A stretch of 64,000 bases of DNA from Scedosporium boydii (GCA_002221725.1 NJFT01000151.1:37822-101821), one strand, 5' to 3'. Numbered from the stretch's first letter, positions 32,908 through 45,037 are shown. Notes: generated by a model from the letters alone, not told the origin. Made by a program: numbers and translations.

Positions 32908-34861
32908 ATGTCTGCAGCTCAACTACTTAACCCCAAGGCTGAGTCCAGAGTGCGTTGAATACCCGCCTTCAGTCGTCTGCGTCATCATGCATGACATTTT
33001 GCTAACGAGCGTTGCTGTAGAGGCGGGGTGAAGCTCTCCAAGTGAACATCAGTGCCGGTGAGGGTCTGCAAAATGTCCTCAAGTCCAACCTCGGCCCTCT
33101 GGGCACGATAAAAATGTAAGGAAGATAACTACTACTCTATTTCCAGCCTTTGCTAACAATTCTGTCTTGTAGGCTCGTTGACGGTGCCGGCCAGGTATGG
33201 CAGAACGAGAGGTGGCGAGAAAGGGGGGGATATCACAGACTGACAAATTCAACAGATCAAGCTCACAAAGGATGGAAACGTGCTACTCCGAGAGATGCAA
33301 ATCAAGAACCCGACGGCCGTGATGATTGCGCGAGCTGCCACTGCTCAGGACGATATTTGCGGAGATGGAACAACCTCAGTTGTCTTGCTCGTCGGTGAGC
33401 TTCTGAAGCAGGCTGAAAGGCACATTTCCGAAGGATTGCACCCGCGAATCATTACCGACGGTTTCGAGATTGCCAAGAACGAGTCGCTAAAGGTGTGCAT
33501 CACCATTTTCCCCTAACACCATGACAGGTCGAAGAAGGCTAACATATCCCAGTTCCTTGATAAGTTCAAGCTTCCTCGAGAAATCGACCGTGAGCTCCTC
33601 TGCAACGTCGCTAGGACCGCCCTCGCTACCAAGCTTAACTCGAGCCTCGCCACTAAGCTTACCCCTGATATCGTGGATGCCGTGCTCGCCATCTACCAGG
33701 CCCCTGCCAAGCCCGACCTCCACATGATTGAGATTATGAAGATGCAGCACCGGACCGCCTCCGATACTCAACTTATCCGTGGTCTCGCCCTCGACCACGG
33801 TGCGCGACATCCCGATATGCCCAAGAGGGTCGAGAACGCCTACATCCTGACCCTCAACGTCAGCTTAGAATATGAGAAAACCGAGATCAACTCCAGCTTC
33901 TTCTACTCCAGCGCCGAGCAGAGGGAAAAGCTAGTTGAGAGCGAGCGCCGATTCGTCGATGACAAGCTGAAGAAGATTGTCGACCTGAAGAAGCGCGTGT
34001 GTGGAAACGACCCCAAGAAGAACTTTGTCATTATTAACCAGAAGGGCATCGATCCCCTATCCCTCGATGTTCTCGCCAAGAACGGTATCCTCGCCCTCAG
34101 GAGAGCCAAGAGGCGGAACATGGAGCGTCTACAGCTTGTGTGCGGCGGTATCGCGCAAAACAGCGCCGATGATCTTACGCCCGAGGTCCTTGGCTGGGCT
34201 GGTCTCGTGTATGAGCAGACTCTCGGCGAGGAGAAGTATACGTTTATCGAGGAAGTCAAGGATCCCAAGTCCGTTACCCTCCTCATCAAGGGTCCCAACC
34301 AACACACCATCACCCAAGTTACCGATGCCGTACGAGACGGTTTGAGGAGTGTGTACAACACCATTGTTGATAAGAGCGTCGTCCCCGGTGGTGGTGCTTT
34401 CCAGGTGGCGTGCGCGGCTCACCTCAAGAGCGACAAGTTCTCCAAGACCGTCAAGGGTAAGGCCAAGTGGGGTGTGGCTGCCTTTGCCGATGCGCTGCTC
34501 GTTATTCCTAAGACGTTGGCGGCGAATGCCGGTCATGATATTCAGGATGCCTGTAAGTTAATCTCCCATACAACCCCAATCCACCTATTTCCACATGCTA
34601 ACCCATCCATCATCTGCAGTGGCGTCACTCCAGGACGAGTATGCGGATGGCAATGTTGTTGGCCTCGATCTTATTACCGGCGAGCCTATGGACCCCGAGC
34701 TTGAGGGTATTTACGACTCCTTCCGAGTGCTACGGAACTGCATCGCTTCCAGCTCTAGTATTGCCGCCAATCTTTTGCTCTGTGACGAAATACTCAAGGC
34801 AAGGCAGATGGGTAGACAAGGTGGCCCAGGTGGCATCGATGCTCCTGGTGATTCTATGTGA
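32908..34861 (+). CDS. CCT6: T-complex protein 1 subunit zeta (CCT6)
   Basis: Six exons (32908-32949, 33021-33115, 33173-33194, 33256-33492, 33553-34552, 34620-34861) give 545 residues, normal for the family. The third exon is only 22 nt. The start [13 protein letters not shown] is followed by the group II chaperonin motifs [34 protein letters not shown], the nucleotide-binding [15 protein letters not shown], the zeta-typical [10 protein letters not shown] and [16 protein letters not shown], and [14 protein letters not shown] near the second ATP-contacting segment. The product is one of eight subunits of the cytosolic ring that folds actin, tubulin and WD40 proteins. Introns are 57-71 bp with standard signals. 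Dense 5' introns are usual for Pezizomycotina chaperonin genes. Confidence 0.98.
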
Positions 34862-35291
34862 GGGAGGGGTAAAAAATAGTATAGTGAACATTGAAGGTTT
34901 CTAGCATTAGGCGCCCATAGGTTAAACCTTGAAATGATACCTAGAGATTGCTTGGGATAGATAACCAACGCTTTCACGACTCGTGTCTGTGCCTCTGTTC
35001 CTCTTTTCCTCTGTTCCTCCGTCTCAATCAGAAACGATCAAATGATTAGCTAAAATGCCCCAAGTACCGCTAGGCTTGATTTAAAATGTCCAAAGTACTC
35101 TTGTGAAGTTGTTGGAGGTTCAAACTCCAGTTCCGGGGCGTGGTTGTGACTTGGATCGATTGAGGTGCATTTGCCCCTCCAAACGCTTCCTGATAAGATA
35201 AACCCCACCATCGCAAACACAAAAAATTGTTGCCCCACCACGACAAACTCGCCTCTCGAGGAGTCGCAAAACGACGGCAGCTTGAATAGAT
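34862..35291. other. Spacer, CCT6 / TSR4
   Basis: 430 bp between two genes on the same strand, holding the CCT6 3' UTR and the TSR4 promoter. Nothing else is seen. Confidence 0.6.
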
Positions 35292-36609
35292 ATGGCAGAC
35301 TACGACAGCGACTCCGACATAGGAGAGTTCACCGAGACGACGACTCTTCTCGGGTACGTCTCGAAGGATCCTGCCGATGATTCAATCAGCCGGTTAGGTG
35401 GTCAGCCAGTATGTAATTTATTCCCCTCCAAAACCTCACAGTGCGCCCAACAATGAACGAGCCTTGAACATTTCCTGACCTGCACAGGAATGGCTAGATC
35501 CCAAGACGCCTCCCTCAGCGGCCTTCGCCCGCTGCGCCGCCTGCGGCGACATGATGTCCCTCCTCCTCCAACTCAACGGCGAACTCCCTGACAAATTCCC
35601 CGGCCACGAACGGCGGCTCTTCCTCTTCGGCTGTCGCAAGCCCAAGTGTCGCCGGAAAGCAGGTAGCATCCGCGGCCTGAGAAGCGTCCGCGTATCCAAA
35701 GAAGCTGCCGAAAAGGCCCGGGCCGAAGCGGAGGCGACAAGGAAGGCTGCCGAGGAGAAGAGGAAGAGAGAAGAGGAGGAGGCGGCGGAGAAGGCGAAGC
35801 AGCCCGGGCTTGGGGAGACGCTTTTCGGGACGAAAGGGCTTGGGGGTGGTGTTGGTGCGAATCCGTTTGCTGCGGGGGGTGGGAATGCGAATCCCTTTTC
35901 GAGTGGCGGTGGTGCGGTTGCTGCGAATCCTTTCTCTCGCACTCCGAAGGAAGCGGCAACGCCGGCCGATGTCGAGAAAGCGGCGGCGGAGCTTCCAAAG
36001 ACTTTTGCCGAGACGTTGTCGTTGAATAATCCCCAGGCGCAGAAACCGCAGTCGCCTCCCTCGCCGCTGGAGCCTTGGCCGGCTGAGGTTCCAGGCGCTT
36101 ACCCTACACTCTATCTTGTCGACGTCGACTACGAAACTCTTGACCCGACGCCGACGACCATACCGGCCAACGCAAGGATGGAAATCGACAGCTCTGAAGG
36201 TGGCGGTGCCTCAGCGTCCGCTAAGGATGACTTCGAGTCCGCCATGGACGCTACTTTCCAGAAGTTTGCCGATCGCATGGCTCAGAACCCCGAGCAGGTT
36301 ATCCGGTACGAGTTTGCTGGCTCACCGCTACTGTATAGCAAGGATGACGAGGTCGCCAAAGTTCTCGGTGGTCGGACAGGCATGCCGAGGTGCAAAGGGT
36401 GTGGTGGGGAGAGAACGTTTGAGCTGCAGCTTACGCCGCATGCTATTACAGAACTGGAGGAGGATGACATGACCTTGGAGGGGATGGATTGGGGAACGAT
36501 AATTATGGGAGTTTGCGCGAAAGATTGTCAGGCGTATGGGGTTGAGGATGGGGAGGTGGGATATCTAGAGGAATGGGTTGGTGTCCAGTGGGAGGAGTTG
36601 GTAAAATAA
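35292..36609 (+). CDS. TSR4: Tsr4/PDCD2 family 20S pre-rRNA processing protein
   Basis: Two exons (35292-35408 and 35488-36609; 79-bp intron) give 412 residues. The N-terminus has an acidic MADYDSDSDIGEF and LLGYVSK, then the paired zinc-binding segments ARCAACGDMM and FGCRKPKCRRKAGSIRGLR. A charged Ala/Glu/Lys-rich coil and a Gly/Asn/Pro-Phe-rich linker follow. The PDCD2 C-terminal domain starts near FQKFADRMAQNPEQVIRYEF and includes MPRCKGCGGERTFELQLTP and MDWGTIIMGVCAKDC. Yeast Tsr4 and human PDCD2 are dedicated chaperones for ribosomal protein uS5 (Rps2) needed for 20S rRNA maturation. The long linker between the two domains is variable in fungi. Confidence 0.93.
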
Positions 36610-36773
36610 GCACTTGAGCTGAATCGGCAAGGACGACAAAACAAACTATGACGGATATGAGGTTCAAGCCTACTACGACGAGTTTAAAAGAAACATGAAA
36701 TGACATAAATTGTAATCGTCAAAAACCCTTCGTTATTTTTTTCATAACGCTTTTATCCCCTCTAACCAGGCGC

Positions 36774-37620
36774 CTAAGCCGTCAAAGCATCCTCCCACGA
36801 CCTCTTAATCACCCTCGAGAACATATCAACGCTGACATCCTCCCTAATCTCCGCCTTCTGAGCCTCGTTATCAGGGTTGCTAGGCACCTTGACATTATCA
36901 CCCTCGATCGTCCACTCGCACACCTCGCCGACGAACTTCTTGGTGGCCTCGAGGTTGAGGCCCAACCACGCCTGCAGGTTCGCCAGGCCGACCTCCCTAA
37001 AGGCCTGCGAGACGAGGTTGGCGATGCGGTGCCTGATGATGTCCTCGAAGCCGTTGATGTCGGCGATGAGGTCGGCGCAGATGTCGTTGCCGTTGAGAGA
37101 CGACCAGAACCGCTCGTACTGGGCGCCCTCGAGGGCCGAGTTGAGGTCGCGGAGGGTCGTCACGGCCTCGTCGAGCTCGGAGCTGGCGGCCGTGGAGGGG
37201 TTGATGAGGTGGAGGGCGAGCGAGAATTGCGGGGAGGGGAACTGCGTCATGGCTTTGACGAGGACGTTGCTGACGACTTCATCTTTTAGGCGGTCGGGGT
37301 TGAGCTGGTATCTACATATTGAGAAACGCCCCGGTTAGCTGATATTGTGGCCTCTAAAAATAGTTGCAGATTCGGCGCAAAAAAAAAAAAGGCTTGGGCG
37401 ATTCGCGAATCTGCTCCCCAAAACATCATTCCGCAGTTTTGGAATTTTGTACTCACAGCTTCAAGAGTGTCCTGTTGGCATTGCAATCGCAGAATTTCTC
37501 CTCACATTGGTCGCCAAGGTAAGCCTCCAGCGTACCCACAGCCTCGGGGTTATACCTCTCGAGGCCGTTGATAATGCTGGAAATGTGTTCGGGCCTCTCC
37601 GGGGGATCTTCGCCGTTCAT
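36774..37620 (-). CDS. eIF3k: Translation initiation factor eIF3 subunit k
   Basis: Two exons (37620-37457 and 37311-36774) give 233 residues, the normal size. The start MNGEDPPERPEHISSIINGL leads to the HAM-domain helix LERYNPEAVGTLEAYLGDQ and CDCNANRTLLKL. Across the 145-bp intron come YQLNPD, then FPSPQFSLALHLINP and the winged-helix region with LQAWLGLNLEATKKFVGEV and GWTI-like CEWTIEGDNVKVPSN. It is a non-core subunit of the eIF3 complex found in filamentous fungi and animals but not in budding yeast. The intron contains a 12-A run (37379-37390, plus-strand sense). It is divergent from DNA ligase I, with 476 bp between the starts. Confidence 0.96.
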
Positions 37621-38096
37621 GATTGCGGTCGCGATAGGGATATTGATATGGGAGTTTGTGGAAGTTTTCTCGACTTGGAGGGATGGTGGGGTTCGCTGGT
37701 TGTGGTTGTGCACTGGAAATCCCCGACTGCGGTTTGAGGCTAGTGAGGTGTGCCCAGTGGCTTGGCCGGGGTATCGGATATTTGTAATTCCGGTGCTGAT
37801 TCTACTAAGCTTTAATTCGTAGTTACCCTGGACATGAGTCACGTGAATTCGCGTGGCTTTCGAGCTCAATCGCCTCTGGTGCTCGGAGTGATTCTTGAAC
37901 CTTCTGGCTGATGAGCTCTCAATCAGTGCCGGAGGTTGGGCGGGAATATTAATTTCATTTTCTCTCCCGAATGCCCGTAGAATTTCATGTTTGTGGAATT
38001 TCTTGACCTCACTACCTTGGATGCCTCGTTATCCTTGATAGAGGCTCAACTGACTCAGACTGGTCCATCTCTCCTCGCCCAGCCGTTGTTGCGAAC
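37621..38096. other. Divergent promoter, eIF3k / DNA ligase I
   Basis: 476 bp shared promoter region. It contains a CACGTG E-box at 37840-37845 and, 3 bp on, a TCGCGT sequence (37849-37854) resembling the core of an MCB element. A TGACTCA AP-1/Gcn4-type site lies at 38051-38057, about 40 bp before the ligase start. Confidence 0.55.
37840..37854. promoter_or_regulatory. E-box with adjacent MCB-like core
   Basis: The sequence CACGTGAATTCGCGT combines a palindromic E-box and a CGCG core. CGCG-containing MCB elements drive S-phase genes including DNA ligase in yeasts. The match is partial (TCGCGT rather than ACGCGT), so this is suggestive only. Confidence 0.3.
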
Positions 38097-40809
38097 ATGT
38101 CCAGTCCTGCGAAGAGGAGGAAGTTGGATTCCGGGGATAAGAAGTCATCCATACCGTCCAGAGGGTTGGAATACTTCTTTTCAAAACAGAGACAGGGCAA
38201 CTCGTCATCAAGCGCCGAGGTGACACCTACCGTCTCATCAACAACAGCACAAAGCGATGAAGACTTCGCGCGGAAACTCCAAGCTGAATTCGACCGGGAA
38301 GCCTTGCAATTATCCCAAAACAGTGACGACGTAGTAACTAAGCAACCGTCTAATGATTCCGCGAACGTTGAAGGACCACCCCAGCTTTCGGTGGACAGGC
38401 CGAATGAAGAGGCGAAATCTCCTCCGAAAAAGGCGGCAAATACCCTGATGCTGCAGGCTTCGGGGATCACCGAGGACACCGTTTCTTCAGCTGTTCCCCT
38501 CGACGAAAGTCCGTTCACATTTGAGCCGGCCAACTACCTCCCTCAACTCCAGGAGAGCTGGGCGGGCCAGGGAGGAGAGGCCTCTTACGCATTGCTAACG
38601 AGGTGCTTCGTCCTTGTCAATGCTACTTCAAGCCGGATTAAAATCGTCGATACATTAGTCAATTGTGTGAGGTTGATTATTGAGGGTGACCCATCCAGCC
38701 TTTTGCCTGCAGTATGCTATCTCTATCCTTGACCATCCGTGTATAACCATCATTCTGATCTTGGTCGTCAGGTTTGGCTCGCAACGAATGCGATTTCACC
38801 GCCTTACATATCTCTAGAGTTAGGCCTTGGGGGATCCGCCATCTCGAAAGCACTTAAACAAGTCTGCGGCCTAGATAACAGGACTCTGAGGAACATTTAC
38901 AACAAGTATGGAGATGCTGGGGACGTCGCCTTTGAAGCGAAAAAGAAACAAAGCTTCACCTTGAGAAAGCCGAAGCCACTTACGATTAAGGGCGTCTATC
39001 GATCCTTGGTTAAGATCGCCTCTACGCAGGGTCAAGGCAGCGCCGAGGGCAAGCAGCGAATTGTGGATCGCCTCCTGCAGGATGCGCGTGGAGGAGAAGA
39101 GAGCCGCTATATCGTTCGGACACTCTGCCAACATGTAAGCTATAGAGTCGTGAGCAAAGAGCGTGTGCGGCGTAAGCATTCTGACAACATGCCAGCTGCG
39201 AATTGGTGCGGTCAAAACTACGATGCTAATTGCATTGTCTCGAGCCTTCCTACTCTCGAAGCCATCAAATGCGGAATTCGAAGTGAGGAATCCAAAGGAG
39301 ATGGGCAAATTGAAGAAAGAAGAGGTGGCTGAGATATGGAGTCGCGGGGAAGATATAGTAAAGGCATGTTTCGCACGGAGACCAAACTACAACGATCTAG
39401 TCCCGGCCCTCCTAGAAGTTGGGGTTTGTGAGGAGCTTCTTCTCCGCTGTTGCATCACGCTACACGTTCCTCTCCGACCTATGTTGGGTAGCATCACGAG
39501 AGACCTTTCTGAGATGTTGACTAAGTTACAGGGACGGGACTTTGCGTGCGAGTTCAAGTATGACGGACAAAGAGCCCAAGTGCATTGCGACAAGAACGGC
39601 AAAGTGTCTATCTTTTCGCGGCATCTCGAGCTGATGACGGACAAATACCCTGATCTAGTCGCACTAATTCCTCAGATACGTGGAGATGGTGTTGATAGCT
39701 TTATCATGGAGGGCGAGGTTGTGGCGGTGGACTCTGCGACTGGAGAGTTGAAAAACTTCCAGACGCTAACGAACCGAGCGAGGAAGGACGTTGAGATCGG
39801 GTCGATCTCGATACAGGTCTGCCTTTTTGCCTTTGATCTCATGTACATCAACGGGGAGCCACTACTTAATCGGCCTTTCCGTGAGCGGCGAGAGTTGCTC
39901 CGCTCGTTATTCATCGAAGTTCCCAATAGGTTTACATGGGTCAAGAGCCTAGACGCGACCTCTCAGGACTCAGAAGCCGTGTTGGAATTCTTCAAGAGCG
40001 CGATTGAGAACAAATGCGAAGGGATCATGGTAAAGGTACTTGATAACCTTTCGACACTACCCAATGACTTTGATACTATAAGCATCGATGCCTCCGAACC
40101 CCCCGCTGTGTCCGAACCCATGGTAGCCAAGGCTCCTCCTTTGAATGGAAAGAAGAAGGGAAAAGGCAAAGCACCAGATGAAGAGGAAAAGAAAGCAAAG
40201 ACACGGCGGAAGCCTGTCCTCGCCACGTATGAACCCGATAAACGGCTCGACTCGTGGCTCAAGGTGAAGAAGGACTATCATGCCAGTTTCGAAACGCTCG
40301 ACCTTATCCCAATCGGTGGTTGGCATGGCCAAGGCCGGAAGGCGAAATGGTGGTCACCTATTCTTCTCGCCGTCCGAAACGACGAGACCGGGTCTCTCGA
40401 GGCAGTCTGCAAGTGTATGTCGGGATTCACCGACACCTTCTACAAGGCGAACCGCGAGTTCTACGACGATGGGGAGTTGACCGGTGAGAGGAATAATACG
40501 AGTACCCATCGGTCTGGATTTATTGAGTACTCTGGCCCGGAACCGGACATATGGTTCGAGCCGCAAGAGGTGTGGGAGACAGCGTTCGCGGATATCACGC
40601 TGAGTCCGACTTATACGGCGGCGCTTGGACTGATAAGTGATGAGAGGGGGCTGAGTTTACGATTTCCACGGTTCATGAAGAAGAGGGAGGATAAGGGTAT
40701 TGAAGAAGCGAGCACGAACGAGTTTCTGGCAGCATTGTATAGGAAGCAGGAGACGAGACCGCCCGCCGAGGCCCCGACGCCGGTAGAAGAAGCAGATGAT
40801 CAAGAATAG
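38097..40809 (+). CDS. LIG1: ATP-dependent DNA ligase I (Cdc9/Lig1)
   Basis: Three exons (38097-38711, 38772-39134, 39196-40809) give 863 residues. The disordered N-terminus has a basic KRRK cluster and a PIP-box-like segment SRGLEYFF (residues 21-28) in which Ser replaces the usual Gln. The helical DNA-binding domain spans exons 1-2. The nucleotidyltransferase core starts with the catalytic lysine motif FKYDGQRAQVH (Lys about 446), then SRHLELMTDKYPD, MEGEVVAVD, FAFDLMYINGEPLL, EGIMVK and the YEPDKR/WLKVKKDY pair. The OB domain ends with RFPRF. A basic, Pro/Lys/Glu-rich insertion of about 50 residues interrupts the core between EGIMVK and YEPDKR; such an insertion is known in fungal ligases I. 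It seals Okazaki fragments and repair nicks using ATP. Confidence 0.97.
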
Positions 40810-41131
40810 AATTGAACTTCCTCGAGTGCCCTACAACTAGTCTAATCATTACAGAGCGGCAACTCTTCCGTTCCCTCTCAAGAACGGATCCCTGAGTGGC
40901 TCACTAGCAGGCCTTATGTGCCGTGACCAACTTGCTGACCATCAAATGTGCAATGAGGCAGGAATGTAAACCAACTTGCAAGCAATAATCAAAATGGTCA
41001 ATGAGTGAAACCGTTCAAGGCCATAAATCCAAGTTGTGGAAGTAGAGGTTCGGCGGGAACGCACCTTCCTCGTTTTGGGAATGGCGCGTGTGTATGTGTT
41101 ATATATGAAAACTTGGGTCTGGATTCTCAAC

Positions 41132-41229
41132 GTCTCAGGGAAGCTCAAGTGGTCGAGCGGTGACGCACTGCTTACAAACTACTTCCGCAAGGCGCCGGCG
41201 TGGAACCCGGTCTGGTCAAACCTTGAGAC
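41132..41229 (+). other. tRNA-like structured element (possible Pol III relic)
   Basis: The ends GTCTCAGGG and CCTTGAGAC can pair over nine positions with one G-U. Inside is GCTCAAGTGGTCGAGCGG, containing an A-box-like TGGTCGAGCGG and a four-pair hairpin. A standard T arm and B box could not be identified, so it is not a functional tRNA by my reading. It may be a decayed tRNA, a SINE head, or chance. Confidence 0.25.
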
Positions 41230-41241
41230 ATGGAGGAAATT

Positions 41242-41292
41242 GGGAACCGGGATTGGGAAAGGGAACTTGGGAACTGGGGAGGGAGAAGTGGG
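41242..41292 (+). repeat. G-tract cluster with quadruplex potential
   Basis: Eight runs of three or four G, separated by 1-6 bases, occur within 51 bp on the plus strand. Any four satisfy the usual G3+N1-7 quadruplex pattern. Folding is inferred. Confidence 0.6.
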
Positions 41293-42211
41293 AATTCTTT
41301 TTTTGCTGTATTAATCTTATACTGTATTAGAGATTCGTTTTTCTTCTCCCCTCCCTGCGAGAGGGATTCTCGAGTTCTTCTTTGGGGCTGTTGAGGCTGT
41401 GATGTTCTCACGGAGGTGGGCGGCGAGGGGTGAGACTTGGGGAGGGAGTCGGTTCGAAACTAGTTCCGGGCATGTGTATAATTTTTTTTTCCCCACCTGG
41501 CATATCGCCCTCCGACCCTCTTGCTATCACCGGCTTGCATTCATTTTCTGTGCTATTAAGCTGAATATCGTGATTGATCCCATGAACAACAGCCCGTTAT
41601 AAAACTAGTTTTACCAGTTAGCTGCGGGACAGCTCGACGGGCCCAGAGCCAGGATTGCTCACCGCTTTGCGCGAGACGGCTCGCTCCTCTTGGTCAGCAC
41701 GAGCCTCGACGAAAAGACGCCTGAGATTCGGAAGGCTCGCCTGTAAACTTGTCAGATTGTTTTGCAACCGAAATGAGCTATTGGAATCACAAACCATTTG
41801 ATGTTCTCCCTTAAAATGTATCTACTTTATCTAGCCTTGCTTGACGACGATGCGACAAGACTCGGACTAAGACTGAGGCAAGTCGAGGCCAGGTGGCTTA
41901 TCGGGGCTTATGTCATCAAAACCTCACTCCTTTCCCGCCATTCAATATCATTGCTCTCGTCAAATGCAAGGAGACTGAATGTGGGGAGCCTAGGCCCATC
42001 CAATATCCAATACAGCGCAACGCCCAAGCTTCGATAAACTTGGGATCTCCCGGAACCTAATCGCCGCAATCTTGTCAAGGCAGGCCGGGTCACCGAGCTG
42101 TCTGCGCCTTGCGAAATACCTCTCCAGCAATCGAACCGAGCTGGAGCTCTTGCATCACCCGCATCACTACTGCCCCTCCTGCCCTAGACCACCAAAGCCC
42201 CTTTAAGAACG

Positions 42212-44702
42212 ATGGCGGTAAATCGGATCCAGAAGGCTTTCGCCGTACCTAGGAAGGGCGAGACCTTCGAGCTGAGGGCGGGACTAGTCTCGCAGTATGC
42301 CTGGGAACGAAAGGAGTCCATTCAGAAGACCATCATGGCGATGACGCTAGGGAAGGATGTCTCTGCGCTGTTCCCTGATGTGCTGAAGAACATTGCGACG
42401 GGTGACCTGGACCAGAAGAAACTCGTCTATCTATACCTGATGTATGTATATCCAGTTTGGCCTTGAAACCGTCTCTCTTCCTATCCACCCCAACTGTTGG
42501 ATGACTGTTAACCACTCTTCTCTCTCGTGTAGGAACTATGCCAAATCACACCCCGATCTCTGTATTCTTGCCGTCAACACATTCGTCCAAGACGCCGAAG
42601 ACCCGAACCCCCTTATACGAGCGTTAGCTATACGGACGATGGGATGCATCAGGGTAGATAAGATGGTGGACTACATGGAGGAACCCCTTCGAAAGACGTT
42701 ACGAGACGAGTCGCCCTACGTTCGGAAAACCGCCGCCATCTGCGTCGCCAAACTGTTCGATCTAAACCCCACCATGTGTATAGAAAATGGGTTCCTCGAG
42801 ACACTCCAGGAATTGATTGGAGACCCCAACCCCATGGTCGTGGCCAACTCGGTCCAGGCGCTCTCGGAGATCTACGAAACCGCCCCCGAAACCCGAGCCC
42901 TCGTCATCACACCCAACACTCTGAAGAAGCTTTTGCTGGCACTTAACGAGTGTACGGAATGGGGAAGGGTAACGCTGTTGTCGACCCTCGCATCGTACCC
43001 TGCGCGCGACGTGAAGGAGTCGGAGCACATTTGCGAAAGGGTGGCGCCGCAGTTCCAACACGTGAACCCCAGCGTCGTCTTGGCTGCCGTGAAGGTTGTA
43101 TTTATGCATATGAGGATTATTAACGCTGATCTCGTTCGTCAATATCTCAAAAAGATGGCTCCTCCTCTAGGTAAGCTGCTCCTACATTTAATGGAAGAAC
43201 AAGAGCGCCGTAAATTCAACTAACACACCTAGTCACCCTCGTCTCCTCCGCGCCCGAAGTACAATACGTTGCCCTCCGAAACATCGACCTCCTTTTGCAG
43301 GCCAAGCCCGACATTCTTAGCAAGGAAATGCGAGTCTTTTTCTGCAAATACAACGATCCGCCCTACGTCAAGCTCCAGAAGCTCGAAATCATGGTCAGGA
43401 TAGCAAACGAGAAGAACTGCGACCAGCTGTTGGCGGAATTGAAGGAGTATGCGCTAGAAGTCGACATGGACTTTGTGCGACGTGCGGTCAAGGCTATCGG
43501 ACAGGTTGCCATCAAGATCGAGAGTGCCAGCGAGAAGTGCGTGAACACTCTTCTAGATCTCATATCCACCAAGGTCAACTATGTGGTCCAGGAGGTAGTT
43601 GTCGTGATCAAGGATATTCTCCGAAAGTATCCGGGCTACGAGGGTGTCATTCCTACTCTTTGCAAGTATATCGACGAGCTTGACGAGCCTAATGCCCGTG
43701 GCTCGTTGATTTGGATCGTTGGTGAGTATGCGGAGAAGATTAGCAACGCGGATGAGATTCTGTCGAGCTTCGCCGACGGTTTTATGGAGGAGTTTACACA
43801 GGTATTGCCCCCCCCCCCCTTGGCTGGTGAATGAAGGAAATAGTAGCTAACACGTTGTAGACACAACTACAAATCCTTACCGCAGTTGTCAAGCTGTTCC
43901 TCAAGAAGCCTGCAGGCAACCAAGCCCTCGTACAGAAGGTGCTCCAAGCGGCGACGGCGGAGAATGATAACCCCGATATCAGGGACAGGGCGTATGTCTA
44001 CTGGCGCCTTCTGTCCGGCGATCTTGACGTTGCAAAGGTGCGTAAACGAGGCGCTTCTAACACTGTTTCTACCTCACGCACCACTAACTCAAACCCATGT
44101 AGAATATTGTTCTCTCTCAGAAGCCCGCAATCTCTACTACAATTGCCAGCCTCCCTCCCGCATTACTCGAGCAATTGCTGGGCGAGCTTTCCACACTAGC
44201 GTCGGTGTACCACAAGCCTCCCGAGTCCTTCGTCGGCAAGGGTCGTTTCGGCGCAGACGAGATCCAGCGTGCCGCCATCCAAGAGCAACGGCAAAACGCC
44301 GCCGAAAACCCCATCGCCGCCTCGGTGGCTGCTGTCGCGTCCGCCAACGGCGCCACCCAGAACAACGTCGAGAACCTCCTCGACATCGACTTTGACGGCG
44401 CGGCGCCAGCTTCGCAAGAACCGAGCAGCAATGCGGGCGGCGCTTCGAGTAGCAGCATGGCGGATATGATGGGCTTGTTCGATGCGCCGGCTGCGGCGTC
44501 TTCGTCGTCGCCTGCCGCGGGCGGCGCAAGTGGCGGCATGGCTGATCTTATGAACGGGTTCGCGGGGCTTGATTTTGGGGCTAGCACGTCGAGTCAGCCG
44601 TTGCCGGCGGCGATGCAGCTTGCTCAGCAGTCTGGTTCGCAGCCAGCGAAGCCACCGGCGCAGAAGCAGAATGATAGCGAGGATCTTCTTGGTCTCTTGT
44701 AG
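42212..44702 (+). CDS. APL2: AP-1 complex subunit beta (beta-adaptin)
   Basis: Five exons (42212-42441, 42533-43170, 43233-43801, 43861-44037, 44103-44702) give 737 residues. The trunk begins [20 protein letters not shown] and carries the near-invariant [51 protein letters not shown] and [19 protein letters not shown], followed by HEAT-like repeats. The C-terminal hinge is Ala/Ser-rich, has a clathrin-box-like LLDID and ends in EDLLGLL. There is no beta-ear domain, which matches fungal AP-1 beta rather than animal proteins of ~940 residues. It sorts cargo into clathrin vesicles between Golgi and endosomes. Introns are 59-91 bp; the third contains a 12-C run (43808-43819). Confidence 0.95.
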
Positions 44703-45037
44703 ATGGCATATAGAGAAAGCGGCAGGAAGAGAGATGAGAGATACGGGGAGAAGAGCGGGAGTCTGGCATGTTTAGAATCCGGAGAGGTTCAAAAACGGTA
44801 GGCAAAGTTGCAATGATTCAAGATTATGAGAGTGAGGGGCATCAATACCCCTTATCCCTAGGCAGCACACATACAGACGTTGCCTTACACTGCCTATTTT
44901 AAACTGTTGAAATCTTCAAGTGGAAAATTCTCATAGAATCGTGGTAATCGTGAAAAAACGCCATCTTCGTACAGTCTCTCAGCGCTCACTCTGTTAAGTC
45001 CCCTCTTTCGTTTCCACTCTCGCTAATTGCCCTAGCC
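44703..45037. other. Convergent spacer, AP-1 beta / BolA
   Basis: 335 bp between convergent 3' ends. No gene is seen. Confidence 0.65.

Larger units (their letters stand above)
40810..42211. other. Intergenic region upstream of AP-1 beta adaptin gene
   Basis: 1.4 kb without a supported protein gene. It includes the ligase 3' UTR, a tRNA-like imperfect structure with an A-box-like motif (41132-41229), a run of eight G-tracts (41242-41292), a T7 run (41298-41304) and further T-rich tracts near 41480. These are treated as findings. Confidence 0.55.

Noticed and set aside
41448..41458. B-box-like GGTTCGAAACT downstream of the tRNA-like element
   Set aside because: It lies beyond the T7 run and no pairing arms flank it, so it cannot be the B box of the upstream element.
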